A stretch of 64,000 nucleotides of DNA. It comes from Opitutaceae bacterium (lineage in GTDB: Bacteria > Verrucomicrobiota > Verrucomicrobiia > Opitutales > Opitutaceae). The position numbers were made by a program, and so were the translations under genes. Each line of letters starts with the position of its first letter. Position 1 is the stretch's first letter. Positions 18,177 through 27,214 of the stretch are shown here, one piece after another. Where the stretch lies: the NCBI GenBank assembly GCA_028280945.1, contig JANQKV010000001.1:124001-188000 (forward strand), in the 5' to 3' direction. The notes under the pieces are model-generated. The model made no database searches and was not told the origin of the DNA. It saw nothing but the letters and a program-made list of their open reading frames with translations.

Positions 18177-18871
18177 CAGCTGTCTCCTTTCGCAGCCACC
18201 AGCAAATCCTGGTTGGCCATCAATGTCGGCAACATGGCTTGGGCGCTGTCGTTGAGCGCATCTCCAACGGCGGCCGAGGTGATCGTTGCCCCCGAGATGG
18301 CGTCGATTTCCCACGGATTCACCTTGCGGCCGTTCTTTACCGTAATGATCGGATGAGCGAGGGCATCGCCGGCTTCGTTGAGACTGGCGTCGAGCGGATT
18401 AAAATTGGCGAGAAATGCGGCATCGGTCTCGACCTTGTCGCCAATGCCGGGTGTCTCCGAGCTTTGCAGCACGGTGAAACCGATGATGCCCTGTTTTTCC
18501 GGGACGTAAGCGTAAAGGACGCGCACCACGTCCTGATAACCGCGCGCCGCCCCTTCCATCGCGACGCCGACCAACGTGTTGTTGGCATCATAGCCCGCGA
18601 ACACATTGGCATCGGCAAATTGCTCGGACGTGAGCGCGGTAAGGCTGTCGCCTTCGAGTCGGAAATTTGCATGCACCTCCGCTTGGGGCAGCACCTGGAA
18701 AATCGCGCGTTCCAAGGCGGCTTGCTGGTTCTTTTTGATGACCGGGGCGGTCACTTGAAAAGTGACGGCGACGAGCAGCCCCGAAATCATCGCGATTGCC
18801 GCCAGCGCGGTGATAAGCTTGCGACTGCTGGGCAAAACCGGCGGGGGAACAGATGGAGTTTCTTCGCTCAT
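18176..18871 (-). CDS. rnfG: Rnf complex flavoprotein subunit G
   Basis: A 231-residue protein with one N-terminal helix (about residues 19-42) and a periplasm-facing FMN domain. SGATITS at residues 193-199 is the covalent flavinylation motif, with T196 the expected attachment site for FMN added by ApbE (encoded at the start of this operon). It overlaps rnfD by 4 bp (ATGA). It carries electrons within the Rnf pump. Confidence 0.95.
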   Translation of the reverse strand: MSEETPSVPPPVLPSSRKLITALAAIAMISGLLVAVTFQVTAPVIKKNQQAALERAIFQVLPQAEVHANFRLEGDSLTALTSEQFADANVFAGYDANNTLVGVAMEGAARGYQDVVRVLYAYVPEKQGIIGFTVLQSSETPGIGDKVETDAAFLANFNPLDASLNEAGDALAHPIITVKNGRKVNPWEIDAISGATITSAAVGDALNDSAQAMLPTLMANQDLLVAAKGDS

Positions 18872-19923
18872 CCGGCTCCTTTCTTACTCGGTGCGCCGTA
18901 GCGCCGTGGTTGCGTAATGCTGCTGATGAGGGGAGAGCAGGCGTTGGCCAGCAGAATGGCATACATGATGCCCTCACTAAGACCACCAAAGAGTCGGATG
19001 ATGATGGTGATAAATCCAATCAGTCCGCCGTAGATCCAGACGCCGAGGGGAGTTACGGGAGAGGCGACCATGTCCGTCGCCATGAACACGGCCCCCAGCA
19101 TCAGTCCGCCCGAACAAAGCATGAAGAGAGGGCCGGGATACTTGTCGCCGTCGATCAACCAGAACACCGAGGTTGTCAGTGCGGCCACGACGAGGATGCT
19201 GATGGTAATGCGCACTTCCATCATGCGTCGGTAAACCAGGTAGGCACCGCACAGCATGATGAGCAGTGCGGAGGTTTCACCGGCGGAGCCTGCGGTCGAA
19301 CCCAGCAGCAGCGAGACCGACTCGGTCGGCACCTGCTCAAACTTCATCAGGGCGAGTGGGGTTGCCCCGGAGAATCCGTCCGGCGCGACACTGGCGACCC
19401 AGGTCTGGATCGATTCCGGCTGCATGAAGGGCAGGGTGAATGTCGACGGAATAAACGACGTGAAACGGTCCGGCGCCATAATCGGCACCCAGGTGGTCAT
19501 CGGCGCGGTGAAAGCCGCCTGGGCAAAGGCCCGGCCGATCAACGCCGGGTTCATGACGTTGTAGCCGAGACCGCCAAAGAACATCTTGCCGATGCCCACT
19601 CCGGCGATCGAGGCGACCACGGCCATCCACAGCGGGAAGCCGGGTGGCAAAGTCAACGCGAGCAACAGGCCGGTAATGATCACGCTCCAGTCGTTCACGG
19701 TGGAGGCCCGGCCCGAGAGTCGGCAGATGACATGTTCCATCGCGAGACAGGTGCCCACGCAGACCAGCACCAGTGCGAGCACGCTGATGCCAAACTGGTA
19801 GATCGAGAAGGCGGTGACCGGCAGCAACGCGTAAACGACGTTGCGCATGATCACATCGACCGACGGAGTGTCCCGCAGATGCGGTGAGGTATGAAGAACC
19901 ACGCGGTGTCCGGCGGTGCTCAT
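18868..19923 (-). CDS. rnfD: Rnf complex flavoprotein subunit D
   Basis: A 351-residue polytopic membrane protein. The covalent FMN motif is GFSGATPLA, with T188 the expected attachment residue. The block GGLGYNVMNPALIGRAF is typical of RnfD/NqrB. I take the ATG at 19923 as start; the frame is open 37 codons further up but that part overlaps rnfC. It begins 4 bp inside rnfC, in keeping with tight coupling along the operon. Confidence 0.95.
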   Translation of the reverse strand: MSTAGHRVVLHTSPHLRDTPSVDVIMRNVVYALLPVTAFSIYQFGISVLALVLVCVGTCLAMEHVICRLSGRASTVNDWSVIITGLLLALTLPPGFPLWMAVVASIAGVGIGKMFFGGLGYNVMNPALIGRAFAQAAFTAPMTTWVPIMAPDRFTSFIPSTFTLPFMQPESIQTWVASVAPDGFSGATPLALMKFEQVPTESVSLLLGSTAGSAGETSALLIMLCGAYLVYRRMMEVRITISILVVAALTTSVFWLIDGDKYPGPLFMLCSGGLMLGAVFMATDMVASPVTPLGVWIYGGLIGFITIIIRLFGGLSEGIMYAILLANACSPLISSITQPRRYGAPSKKGAG

Positions 19924-21290
19924 GATGCGGCGGCCCTTTCTCTGGCGGCTTTTTCGCGCAGGCTGGATTTGGCGATGCGGAAGTATTGCACGAGCGGGAT
20001 GCCGCTGGGGCATACGTAGCTGCAGCAGCCACATTCAAAACAGTCCATCAGGTGGAAATCGGAACGCATGTCGTCGTAGCGGTGCTTGTAGGCGAGCTTG
20101 CCCAACTGTGACGGATTGAGGTGCATGGGGCAGGCCGCGACACATTGGGCGCAGCTGATGCAAGGGTGGGTGGAAAGCTCGTGCTGCTGCTCCAGTATTT
20201 GCTCCGTCAATACCAACAATCCGCCCGAACCCTTGGTGATGGGCACATCCAGTGAGGAAACCGAGCCGCCCATCATCGGGCCGCCCATGATCAGGCAGTT
20301 GGACGTGCCGCCAAAGCCCAGTCGGTTGAGGATGAACCGGATCGGCGTGCCGATGGGCACCATGTAGTTGCCCGGTTTTTCGATGCCGGGGCCGGTGACC
20401 GTGACAACGCGCTCGATGACACCCTGGCTGTGGGGGAAGAGCGCTCCCAGTTCCGCCGTGGAGGCCACGTTAAAAACGCCGAGGCCAACCGAAGAGGGAA
20501 AGTTTCCGGACGGGATTTCCACGTCCATGAGTGCTTTGGCCAACATTTTCTCCGCGCCCTGGGGATACTTGGTCGGCACCGCGCGCACATCGATGGGACC
20601 GTCGGCGGGGAGATGGGCTCGGATCGCCTCCACGGCGTCCATTTTGTTTTGCTCGGTGCCAATGATCGCACGCTCGGCGCCGAGGGCGCGCATGAGGATT
20701 TTGGTGCCTCTGATCAGGTCCTCAGGATACTCGAGCATCACCCGATGATCGGTCGTAAGAAACGGTTCACACTCACAGCCATTGAGCAGCACGGTGTGCA
20801 CCTTGTGCTCCTTGGGCGGAGAGAGCTTTACGTGTGTCGGGAAGGCGGCGCCCCCGAGGCCGACCAAACCCGTGTCTTGAACGGCCTTCACGATGTCCTT
20901 GGGCTCCATCGTCGTGTAGTCGCGCGGGAAGTCGTAACGCACCTCCTGGCTGTCACCCGGGTAGACCTCGAGGATAACCGAAGGCGTGCGCGGTCCCTTG
21001 GCGGTGGGCATCAACTCGATCCGCTTGATCCGTCCCGTGGCCGGGGCGTGCAACGGAACCGACATGAAGCCGTTGGCCCTGGCGATGGGTTCACCGCGCA
21101 CGACCTCCTGTCCGGGATGCACGATGGCTTCGGAGGGGGCGCCGAAATGCTGTGAGAGCGGCAACACCAACTCCGGGGCAAACGGCAGCCGTTTGATCGG
21201 CATGTGCGCGGTGTAGTGCTTGTTCTCCGCGGGATGAATCCCGTGGGAGAACGTGCCGCGTTTGCGCAGGAATGACAGGAAGTCGAACAC
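19920..21290 (-). CDS. rnfC: Rnf complex subunit C
   Basis: A 456-residue peripheral subunit starting at a GTG. It has the N-terminal barrel-sandwich block GTFSHGIHPAENK, a flavin/NADH-binding region with GLVGLGGAAFPTHVK and LLNGCECEPFLTTD, and two [4Fe-4S] motifs, CISCAQCVAACP (from residue 377) and CFECGCCSYVCP (from residue 417). RnfC is the NADH-facing subunit of the pump. The N-terminal GIHP block shows the GTG start is better than the later ATG at MPIKRL. It follows the pyruvate oxidoreductase gene by 33 bp. Confidence 0.95.
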   Translation of the reverse strand: MFDFLSFLRKRGTFSHGIHPAENKHYTAHMPIKRLPFAPELVLPLSQHFGAPSEAIVHPGQEVVRGEPIARANGFMSVPLHAPATGRIKRIELMPTAKGPRTPSVILEVYPGDSQEVRYDFPRDYTTMEPKDIVKAVQDTGLVGLGGAAFPTHVKLSPPKEHKVHTVLLNGCECEPFLTTDHRVMLEYPEDLIRGTKILMRALGAERAIIGTEQNKMDAVEAIRAHLPADGPIDVRAVPTKYPQGAEKMLAKALMDVEIPSGNFPSSVGLGVFNVASTAELGALFPHSQGVIERVVTVTGPGIEKPGNYMVPIGTPIRFILNRLGFGGTSNCLIMGGPMMGGSVSSLDVPITKGSGGLLVLTEQILEQQHELSTHPCISCAQCVAACPMHLNPSQLGKLAYKHRYDDMRSDFHLMDCFECGCCSYVCPSGIPLVQYFRIAKSSLREKAARERAAAS

Positions 21291-21323
21291 CGGGTTATTC
21301 GCGTGGGCTGTAGGCGGAAGAGC

Positions 21324-24300
21324 TTACTGGAATTTCTCCGCGCGCTTGATGAGCTTATCGACGCCCTTCTCGTTGGGATCGGCGGGGGTGCCGGGATGGA
21401 TGCACTTGCCGGTGCATTTCTCCGCGGCCCGCACGATGTCCTTGAACGGTCCACCCTTGGGATCCTTCACGAAGGCTTTCTTGTCGCCGTCGTATTCGAA
21501 GATCTTGGAGTTGATGTTCACGCACTCATCGCAGGCGGTGCACTCGCTTTGATCGATCCAAGCCGGTTCGAACGCAGTGGCAGCACCTCCGGACGCCGGA
21601 GCGGCGGCGGGGGCTGAGCCATTGGTCGGTGCCACCTCAAGCAGGGGAGCAACGCTGCCCTCACCGGCGAGCATGGCCATGAGGCCTTGGGCCAGCTTCT
21701 GGGCAGTTTCACCGCGGACCTGCTGAGCGATCGCCTCGGGGTCGACCTTGTTGGTGAGGCCGGCCAGGCCCCGCAGGGTGCGCCAGAAATCGCGGCGTTC
21801 CTCGGTCGAGCGGACGATTTCCTGAGCGACCAGGACCCGCACCAGGTGGTTCGTTTTGTTGACCGTCCAAATGTAGGGGTAGCAACCCTCGCGATCATCA
21901 GCTTCGAGATCGATGAACTCGGCCAGCGGCACCATGTTGTCGTTCCACGTGTCCGGCGGCGCGACGCGGAAGTGCTTGCGGAAACGCCCTTCCTGCACGG
22001 CGAAGTCGGCGAATGTCATGGGCAACTCCATCGACTTTTCGGAGCCATCCTCGTCGGTGTAAGCGAGCTGGTAGGTCGGCCAGTCCTCGTCGATGGCGGG
22101 GTTGCCCTCGAGCTCAATGCACTCCTCCCAGCTCTCGCCCGCATCGGGGTCGAAGCGGAAGAGCGGGTAGGCGCGAGATTCCGTGGCCATCTTGCTGCGG
22201 AACGCCGTGGCATCGTCGGCAACCCCATGCTCGGGCTGGCAGACAGAGTAGATGCTGAAGAGAGCGGGGCGGCGGGAGTTGATGCCGTCGATGTAGCCCT
22301 CGATCAGATGCGTGACGTTGGCGAGGCTGCCTTGGTGGATGAAGGCGGAGCGGTGGGCGGCTCCGATCAGGGCCATTTCCTTGCGGATCTCGGTCTTGCC
22401 CTTCCACGCCTTGCCATAGGGGGCCATGTCCGACACTTGACCGATAAAGCCGGAGGTGCAGGCCTGGCCGCCGGTGTTGGAGTAGACCTGCGTGTCCATC
22501 ACGAAGATTTTCAGCGGGCGACCGGCCATGAGGGCGCGGGAAACGTTCTGGAAACCGATGTCGAACATCGCGCCGTCACCACCAACCGCGACGACCGGCG
22601 GGCTGAGCAGGTATTCCTCATCGGTGAAGTCCTCCCAATTGAAGACTTCGAGGGACTTGTTGATCGCGCGGAAGTCCTGTTCACCCGCGAGCTCGGCCTC
22701 GGCCATGCGGATGGCTTTGAAGCCGTCGGCCATCTTGCGCATGTGACCTTCGAAAACCCCAAGGGCGACGGAGGGCGCATCCTGGAAGAGATGGTTGGTC
22801 CAGGGGAAGGGATACGGGTTGTAGGGGAAGGACCCGCCGTAGATGGAGGAGCAACCGGTGGCGTTGGTGAAGCCCATGTTGGCGCGTCCGGTGTGGGTGA
22901 TGCCCTCTTCGTAGCGCCATTTGAGGTCCTTGAGCTGCGTGAGCAGGTCGCTCATCCAAGTAAGCCACTCCTGATCGAGTGGGGTACCGGCCTTGCCCTC
23001 GTCGAGCGAGGCCGCGAGGTCGGAGAGCTTGAGATCGCGTTCACTGCTGCGGCTGACGACGGCCTTGAGGGCAGCAGGGTCGGCTACGTTCACGGTGTCG
23101 GCCAGCTTGGTCTTCAGGTGAGCCTCAAGCTTGGCGATGAGTTCACCGAGATAATCCACGTGCGTCTTCACGCGCCGCTGCATGAGCGCGGTGATCGTGC
23201 TGGTGAAGAGGTGGATGACCGACTTCTCGCCACAGCCCGTGCACCCCCCGTCGCCGCAGCTCATCGTGGAGTAGACTGACTTGTCCATCAGCATGGTTTC
23301 GAGGGCACCGATCTTCTCGTCGATGTCGTCGATCCGCATGAAGTCCTTTGTCGTGGTCGGCAGATCCATCCAGTAGTCCCACTCTCGCTCGAGCTTCGCG
23401 ACCGTCTCCTTGGTCTGCGGAAGCACAGTCAGCGCATCATCGTCGCAGACATCCACACAGAGCATGCAGCCCTTGCAGGTGTAGGGGTTGACGGTGATCG
23501 CGTAGAGTCCACCGGCGCCGGCGGCCACCTTCTCGCGTTGGTCGAAGTAGGGCTTGGTGAAGGCGAACTTGAACTCGCCCATCTCCTCGCGGAACCATTC
23601 AAACTCCTGGATGAGATCAGCCTGATCCTCCTTGGTTTCGGCAATGGTGTCGGAGATGGCGTCGACCATGAGCGGGCCGACGTCGATGCTTGGATCGGAG
23701 CGGTCGCCGTTCACGGCGTGGGCGGCAGCGCGAAGTTTCTTCTCCACGGTGCGGACTGCCTTGGGCAGCATCTTGACCTCGTGGCCGGCCTTCTTGACGC
23801 GCTTGATGGTCGCCTCGAAGGCGGAAGAAACGGAGCAGGCCAATCCGGGGATGGCACTGTCGGGGCAAACGGTGAAACACTCGCTGCACGCCGTGCACTT
23901 GGACGGATCCCAGACCGGGTGGTTGAACCGGATCTGTGTCATGTTGCGATACAGGCCGGTATTGGCGGGGATGAGACCCATGGCCGCAAACGGATCGGTG
24001 ATGTGATCGTTGGGCTTGCCGCCGAGGTAGAAGCTGCCGGTCTGCTCCCAGAAACGATGGGTGTCGGTCTTGGGATCGTCGCTCTGCGGGATGTGTTTGA
24101 GCATCATCGGCAGGTTGGTGCGCTGCTTGGGCGAGGCAGCGACGGGGGCGCTGATCTCCATGTTGTCGAGCACGACGATTTCGTCGAAGCCACGACGGAC
24201 GACGCGGATGTTGTCCTCGACGACGCGGGCGCCCTTGCTGCCGAACTTCTTCTCAATCTGATCGTGGATGGCCTTGAAGAGGCTTTCCTCGGTGAAGTTG

Positions 24301-26249
24301 GCGGTCTCCATCAGGTTGGAGGCGGCGAAAAAGGCGCCTTGAAAGGCAATACCCTGCATGCGGAAACGCAGGTCCTCATCGGAGGCTTCCTCGCGGGCGA
24401 TTTTGAAACCGTCGACGTAGGCGACTTTGATGTCGTTTTCCTTGATGAACTTCTGGGCGGCGACGGGGAACGACTGCCATACGGCCTCGGGGGATTCCAG
24501 TTCGCTTTGGATGATGAAAGAGCCGCCTTTCTTCAGGCCGGCGAGCGGGTTCGAGTGACTGAAGACATTCGGGTCGGGTGACAGCACCGTGTCGACGAAC
24601 ATGTATTCGCAGTTGATGCGAATCGGTTCCGGAGCGGCGGAAAGGTAGTAGGTGGTGGGCTGACCCTTCTTCTCGGAACCGTATTTGGGGTTGGCCTTGA
24701 TGTCGAACCCGAGGAGCTCGTTGAGCGTTACGGCCAGGTTTTTGCCGGTGGTGATGGCACCCCAGCCACCGACGGAGTGCATGCGTACGGTCACGGCGCC
24801 GTCGGGCAGGAGGTTCGGATTTTCACTGCCGCGCACGGCAAGCTCGGCGACATGCGGATACTTCTCCAACAGCGCCTGTTGATGGATCTCGTTCTTGGGT
24901 GAAGGGCTATCGTAGAGGAAGTCGATCGAGAGGTAGAAAAACTTCTTCTTCTTGCCCTCGGGCAGCATGTTTTCGACGGCACCGATGATGGCTTCAGGCT
25001 GCAGGTCACGGCTGCCCAGGCCGAACGAGCAGGAATAGAGCGGCGGCATGTCGCCGGGCTTCGCGTAGTGGTCGTATTGGGGATACGGTGCGCTGCCCTT
25101 GGTCATGCCGTTTTCGAGGCACTTGGTGAGGGTGGCGCGGACCTCGCGGATGACCGGCAGATCCTCCGCCAGCGGTTGATCGGTGCGCTCGGGGATGACA
25201 ACCCCCTTGCGGCCCTTGAGGATCGGACCGAGCAGGTCGCCCGGGAAGGGGCGATACATGGTCAGTTCGACCACGCCGATCTTGATGCCGCGTGATTCGC
25301 GCAGGTAGTCGGCCACGGCTTCAGAGGTGCCGATCACACTGCCCATCGCGAGAATGAGATAGTCCGCATCGTCGCACTTGTAGGTGGAAACGCGGTTGTA
25401 GCGGCGCCCGGTGAGTTGGGCGAACTCGTCCATGCACCGGTCGGTGATGGCCGCGATGTGATCAAAGAAATAGGGACGCTGCGCGGCCACCGACTGCATG
25501 TAGGCATCCTGATTTTGGGCGGAGCCGGAGAGCACGGGGTTGTCGACGTCCCACAGGATGGGTACGCGGCGGCGTTCCTTGCCATAGAGCATTTCCTGGC
25601 CGGGTGTCGGGGTGGGAATCATGTCGTCGGGACGACCCAGATACTCGGCGATCAAGTCGCGCTCGGGCACGCGGAGGGTTTCGATCAGGTGGGTGGTGAG
25701 GAAGCCGTCCTGTCCGACCGCACCCGGGGTGAGGGAGAGCTCGGCGATCTTGCGGGAGATGATGTTGAGGTCGGCCGCGGCCTGACCGTTTTTGCCCAGC
25801 ACCTGGAAGAAGCCCGTGTCGTCCATGAGGTGGTAGTCATCATGGGCGGCGTGCACGTTGAGGGTGGACTTGGTGATCGCGCGGCAACCAACGTTGAGCA
25901 GGTAGGGCAGGCGTTTGCCCACGGCGCCGTAGAGCGACTCGTGCATGTAGGCGATGCCTTGGCCGGACGAGAAATTGGAGGCGCGCAGGCCGCTCATGGA
26001 GAGACCGGCGGTGACGCCGGCGGCGGCGTGTTCGCCTTCGGGCTCGATGAAAATCAGTTGCTTGTCGGAGATGTTGCGGTGCCCCCGGGCGGTTTCCTCG
26101 GCCCAATACTCACCCATTTGCGTGGACGGCGTGATCGGATACGCACCGGCCGCGTCACTCGACTCCCTCTCACACATGATGACGGCGGTGTTTCCATCCA
26201 TCGCCGCGGGAATTCCGGGATACTTCACTGTGGTTTTCTGGCTTACCAT
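21324..26249 (-). CDS. nifJ: Pyruvate:ferredoxin (flavodoxin) oxidoreductase, extended form
   Basis: A 1641-residue single-chain 2-oxoacid oxidoreductase, well above the usual 1170-1230. It oxidises pyruvate with CoA to acetyl-CoA and CO2 and reduces ferredoxin. Visible parts: a pyrimidine-binding N domain (AYPITPST), a gamma-type domain (VGGWGAITTGKNLA), two [4Fe-4S] motifs CTACSECFTVCP (about residue 784) and CKGCMLCVDVC (about 922), a TPP domain with GCTGCGEKS and GGDGAMFDIG, and an extra C-terminal single-cluster ferredoxin domain with C1570-x2-C-x2-C1576 and C1612/C1616. The roughly 125-residue spacing between the first two motifs is also longer than usual. It sits between rnfB and rnfC. 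No nif genes are present, so the role is central metabolism, not nitrogen fixation. Confidence 0.93.
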   Translation of the reverse strand: MVSQKTTVKYPGIPAAMDGNTAVIMCERESSDAAGAYPITPSTQMGEYWAEETARGHRNISDKQLIFIEPEGEHAAAGVTAGLSMSGLRASNFSSGQGIAYMHESLYGAVGKRLPYLLNVGCRAITKSTLNVHAAHDDYHLMDDTGFFQVLGKNGQAAADLNIISRKIAELSLTPGAVGQDGFLTTHLIETLRVPERDLIAEYLGRPDDMIPTPTPGQEMLYGKERRRVPILWDVDNPVLSGSAQNQDAYMQSVAAQRPYFFDHIAAITDRCMDEFAQLTGRRYNRVSTYKCDDADYLILAMGSVIGTSEAVADYLRESRGIKIGVVELTMYRPFPGDLLGPILKGRKGVVIPERTDQPLAEDLPVIREVRATLTKCLENGMTKGSAPYPQYDHYAKPGDMPPLYSCSFGLGSRDLQPEAIIGAVENMLPEGKKKKFFYLSIDFLYDSPSPKNEIHQQALLEKYPHVAELAVRGSENPNLLPDGAVTVRMHSVGGWGAITTGKNLAVTLNELLGFDIKANPKYGSEKKGQPTTYYLSAAPEPIRINCEYMFVDTVLSPDPNVFSHSNPLAGLKKGGSFIIQSELESPEAVWQSFPVAAQKFIKENDIKVAYVDGFKIAREEASDEDLRFRMQGIAFQGAFFAASNLMETANFTEESLFKAIHDQIEKKFGSKGARVVEDNIRVVRRGFDEIVVLDNMEISAPVAASPKQRTNLPMMLKHIPQSDDPKTDTHRFWEQTGSFYLGGKPNDHITDPFAAMGLIPANTGLYRNMTQIRFNHPVWDPSKCTACSECFTVCPDSAIPGLACSVSSAFEATIKRVKKAGHEVKMLPKAVRTVEKKLRAAAHAVNGDRSDPSIDVGPLMVDAISDTIAETKEDQADLIQEFEWFREEMGEFKFAFTKPYFDQREKVAAGAGGLYAITVNPYTCKGCMLCVDVCDDDALTVLPQTKETVAKLEREWDYWMDLPTTTKDFMRIDDIDEKIGALETMLMDKSVYSTMSCGDGGCTGCGEKSVIHLFTSTITALMQRRVKTHVDYLGELIAKLEAHLKTKLADTVNVADPAALKAVVSRSSERDLKLSDLAASLDEGKAGTPLDQEWLTWMSDLLTQLKDLKWRYEEGITHTGRANMGFTNATGCSSIYGGSFPYNPYPFPWTNHLFQDAPSVALGVFEGHMRKMADGFKAIRMAEAELAGEQDFRAINKSLEVFNWEDFTDEEYLLSPPVVAVGGDGAMFDIGFQNVSRALMAGRPLKIFVMDTQVYSNTGGQACTSGFIGQVSDMAPYGKAWKGKTEIRKEMALIGAAHRSAFIHQGSLANVTHLIEGYIDGINSRRPALFSIYSVCQPEHGVADDATAFRSKMATESRAYPLFRFDPDAGESWEECIELEGNPAIDEDWPTYQLAYTDEDGSEKSMELPMTFADFAVQEGRFRKHFRVAPPDTWNDNMVPLAEFIDLEADDREGCYPYIWTVNKTNHLVRVLVAQEIVRSTEERRDFWRTLRGLAGLTNKVDPEAIAQQVRGETAQKLAQGLMAMLAGEGSVAPLLEVAPTNGSAPAAAPASGGAATAFEPAWIDQSECTACDECVNINSKIFEYDGDKKAFVKDPKGGPFKDIVRAAEKCTGKCIHPGTPADPNEKGVDKLIKRAEKFQ

Positions 26250-26303
26250 TTTTCGAGGGGGTTGAGTTTCAGTTGATAAATTGGGGGGAAGGAAAAGGGG
26301 GGA

Positions 26304-27191
26304 TCAGGCGGTGGGATCGAGCGGGAGCGGCTCCTTGCGAAGGATGCGTTTGGCGGCAGCACCTTTCTCGACGGTGCTGTCCTGCAACCAAACGATCGCA
26401 CCGGTGGGGCAGCGTTGGATGGGCAGTTTCGAGGCGAGCGCGTTCTTGGAGTAATCAACGGCCGCGAGATTGTTTTTGATGGTGATGAGACCATCGGGGG
26501 CGTCGGCGACGCAGCGCGCGCAACCCGTGCAACCGACTTCGCAATCGGCCAGGACTTCGTCGCCCTCAGCTAGGCTCTTGCAGGCAACCCACAGGCGGTG
26601 GCTCACGGGTTCGAGCGAGAACAGGTTGAGGGGGCAGGCGACCACGCAGTCGTTGCAGGCGACGCATTTTTCTTCATCGACGACGGGTAAACCGTTGCGG
26701 TCCATGGTGATGGCATCAAAGTCACAGGACTGCTCACAGTCGGCCAGCCCGAGGCACCCCCAGGAACAGGCCTTGCCTCCACCCCCCGCCGCAACGGCGG
26801 CGCGACAGCTTTGCATGCCGCTGTATTGGGAACGCATGCGAGCAACATGGTTGCCTCCCGCGCAGGCAAGGCGGGCCACAATTTTCTCTTCGTCACCCAG
26901 TTCGACCCCCAGGTAGTCGGCAATGAACGCCGTCATTTCGGGCGGACTGACCGTGCACTTGGCGGGGTTGACTTCGCCGGCCACGCAAGCTTCGGCGAAC
27001 GCCCGGCAGCCGGGAGAGCCACAAGCTCCGCAGTTGGTCTTCGGCAACATCTCTTCGACGTCATCGATCCGCGGATCCTCCGCCACGAACAAGCGCTTGT
27101 TGGCCAGAGTAAGGATCACTGCCAGTGCCAGTCCGAGTCCACCCATGAAGATCAGGGCGCCGGTGAGAGACATGAGCGATTCGGGAATCAC
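26304..27191 (-). CDS. rnfB: Rnf complex ferredoxin-accepting subunit B, with a reduced Fe-S set
   Basis: A 295-residue protein starting at GTG, with an N-terminal helix (about residues 8-30). The Fe-S domain uses C54, C57, C62 and C79. A long Cys-rich part follows, with C176-x2-C179-x2-C182-x3-C186 and a C-terminal ferredoxin-like pair. In that last pair, motif 1 has C221, C224 and C227 but Ala at position 231, and motif 2 keeps only C261. These are exactly the ligands expected to remain if one of its two clusters is lost. RnfB takes electrons from ferredoxin. It precedes the oxidoreductase gene by 54 bp and follows apbE by 23 bp. Confidence 0.93.
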   Translation of the reverse strand: MIPESLMSLTGALIFMGGLGLALAVILTLANKRLFVAEDPRIDDVEEMLPKTNCGACGSPGCRAFAEACVAGEVNPAKCTVSPPEMTAFIADYLGVELGDEEKIVARLACAGGNHVARMRSQYSGMQSCRAAVAAGGGGKACSWGCLGLADCEQSCDFDAITMDRNGLPVVDEEKCVACNDCVVACPLNLFSLEPVSHRLWVACKSLAEGDEVLADCEVGCTGCARCVADAPDGLITIKNNLAAVDYSKNALASKLPIQRCPTGAIVWLQDSTVEKGAAAKRILRKEPLPLDPTA

Positions 27192-27214
27192 GGTCGGAGG
27201 TCAGGCTTGGTCGG

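Noticed and set aside
21687..23279. A 530-codon plus-strand frame
   Set aside because: Antisense shadow of the PFOR gene; several other long antisense frames over PFOR and rnf are of the same kind.
21324..26249. Nitrogen-fixation role suggested by the nifJ name
   Set aside because: No nitrogenase or nif accessory gene is in the window; rnf linkage and FNR point to general ferredoxin metabolism.
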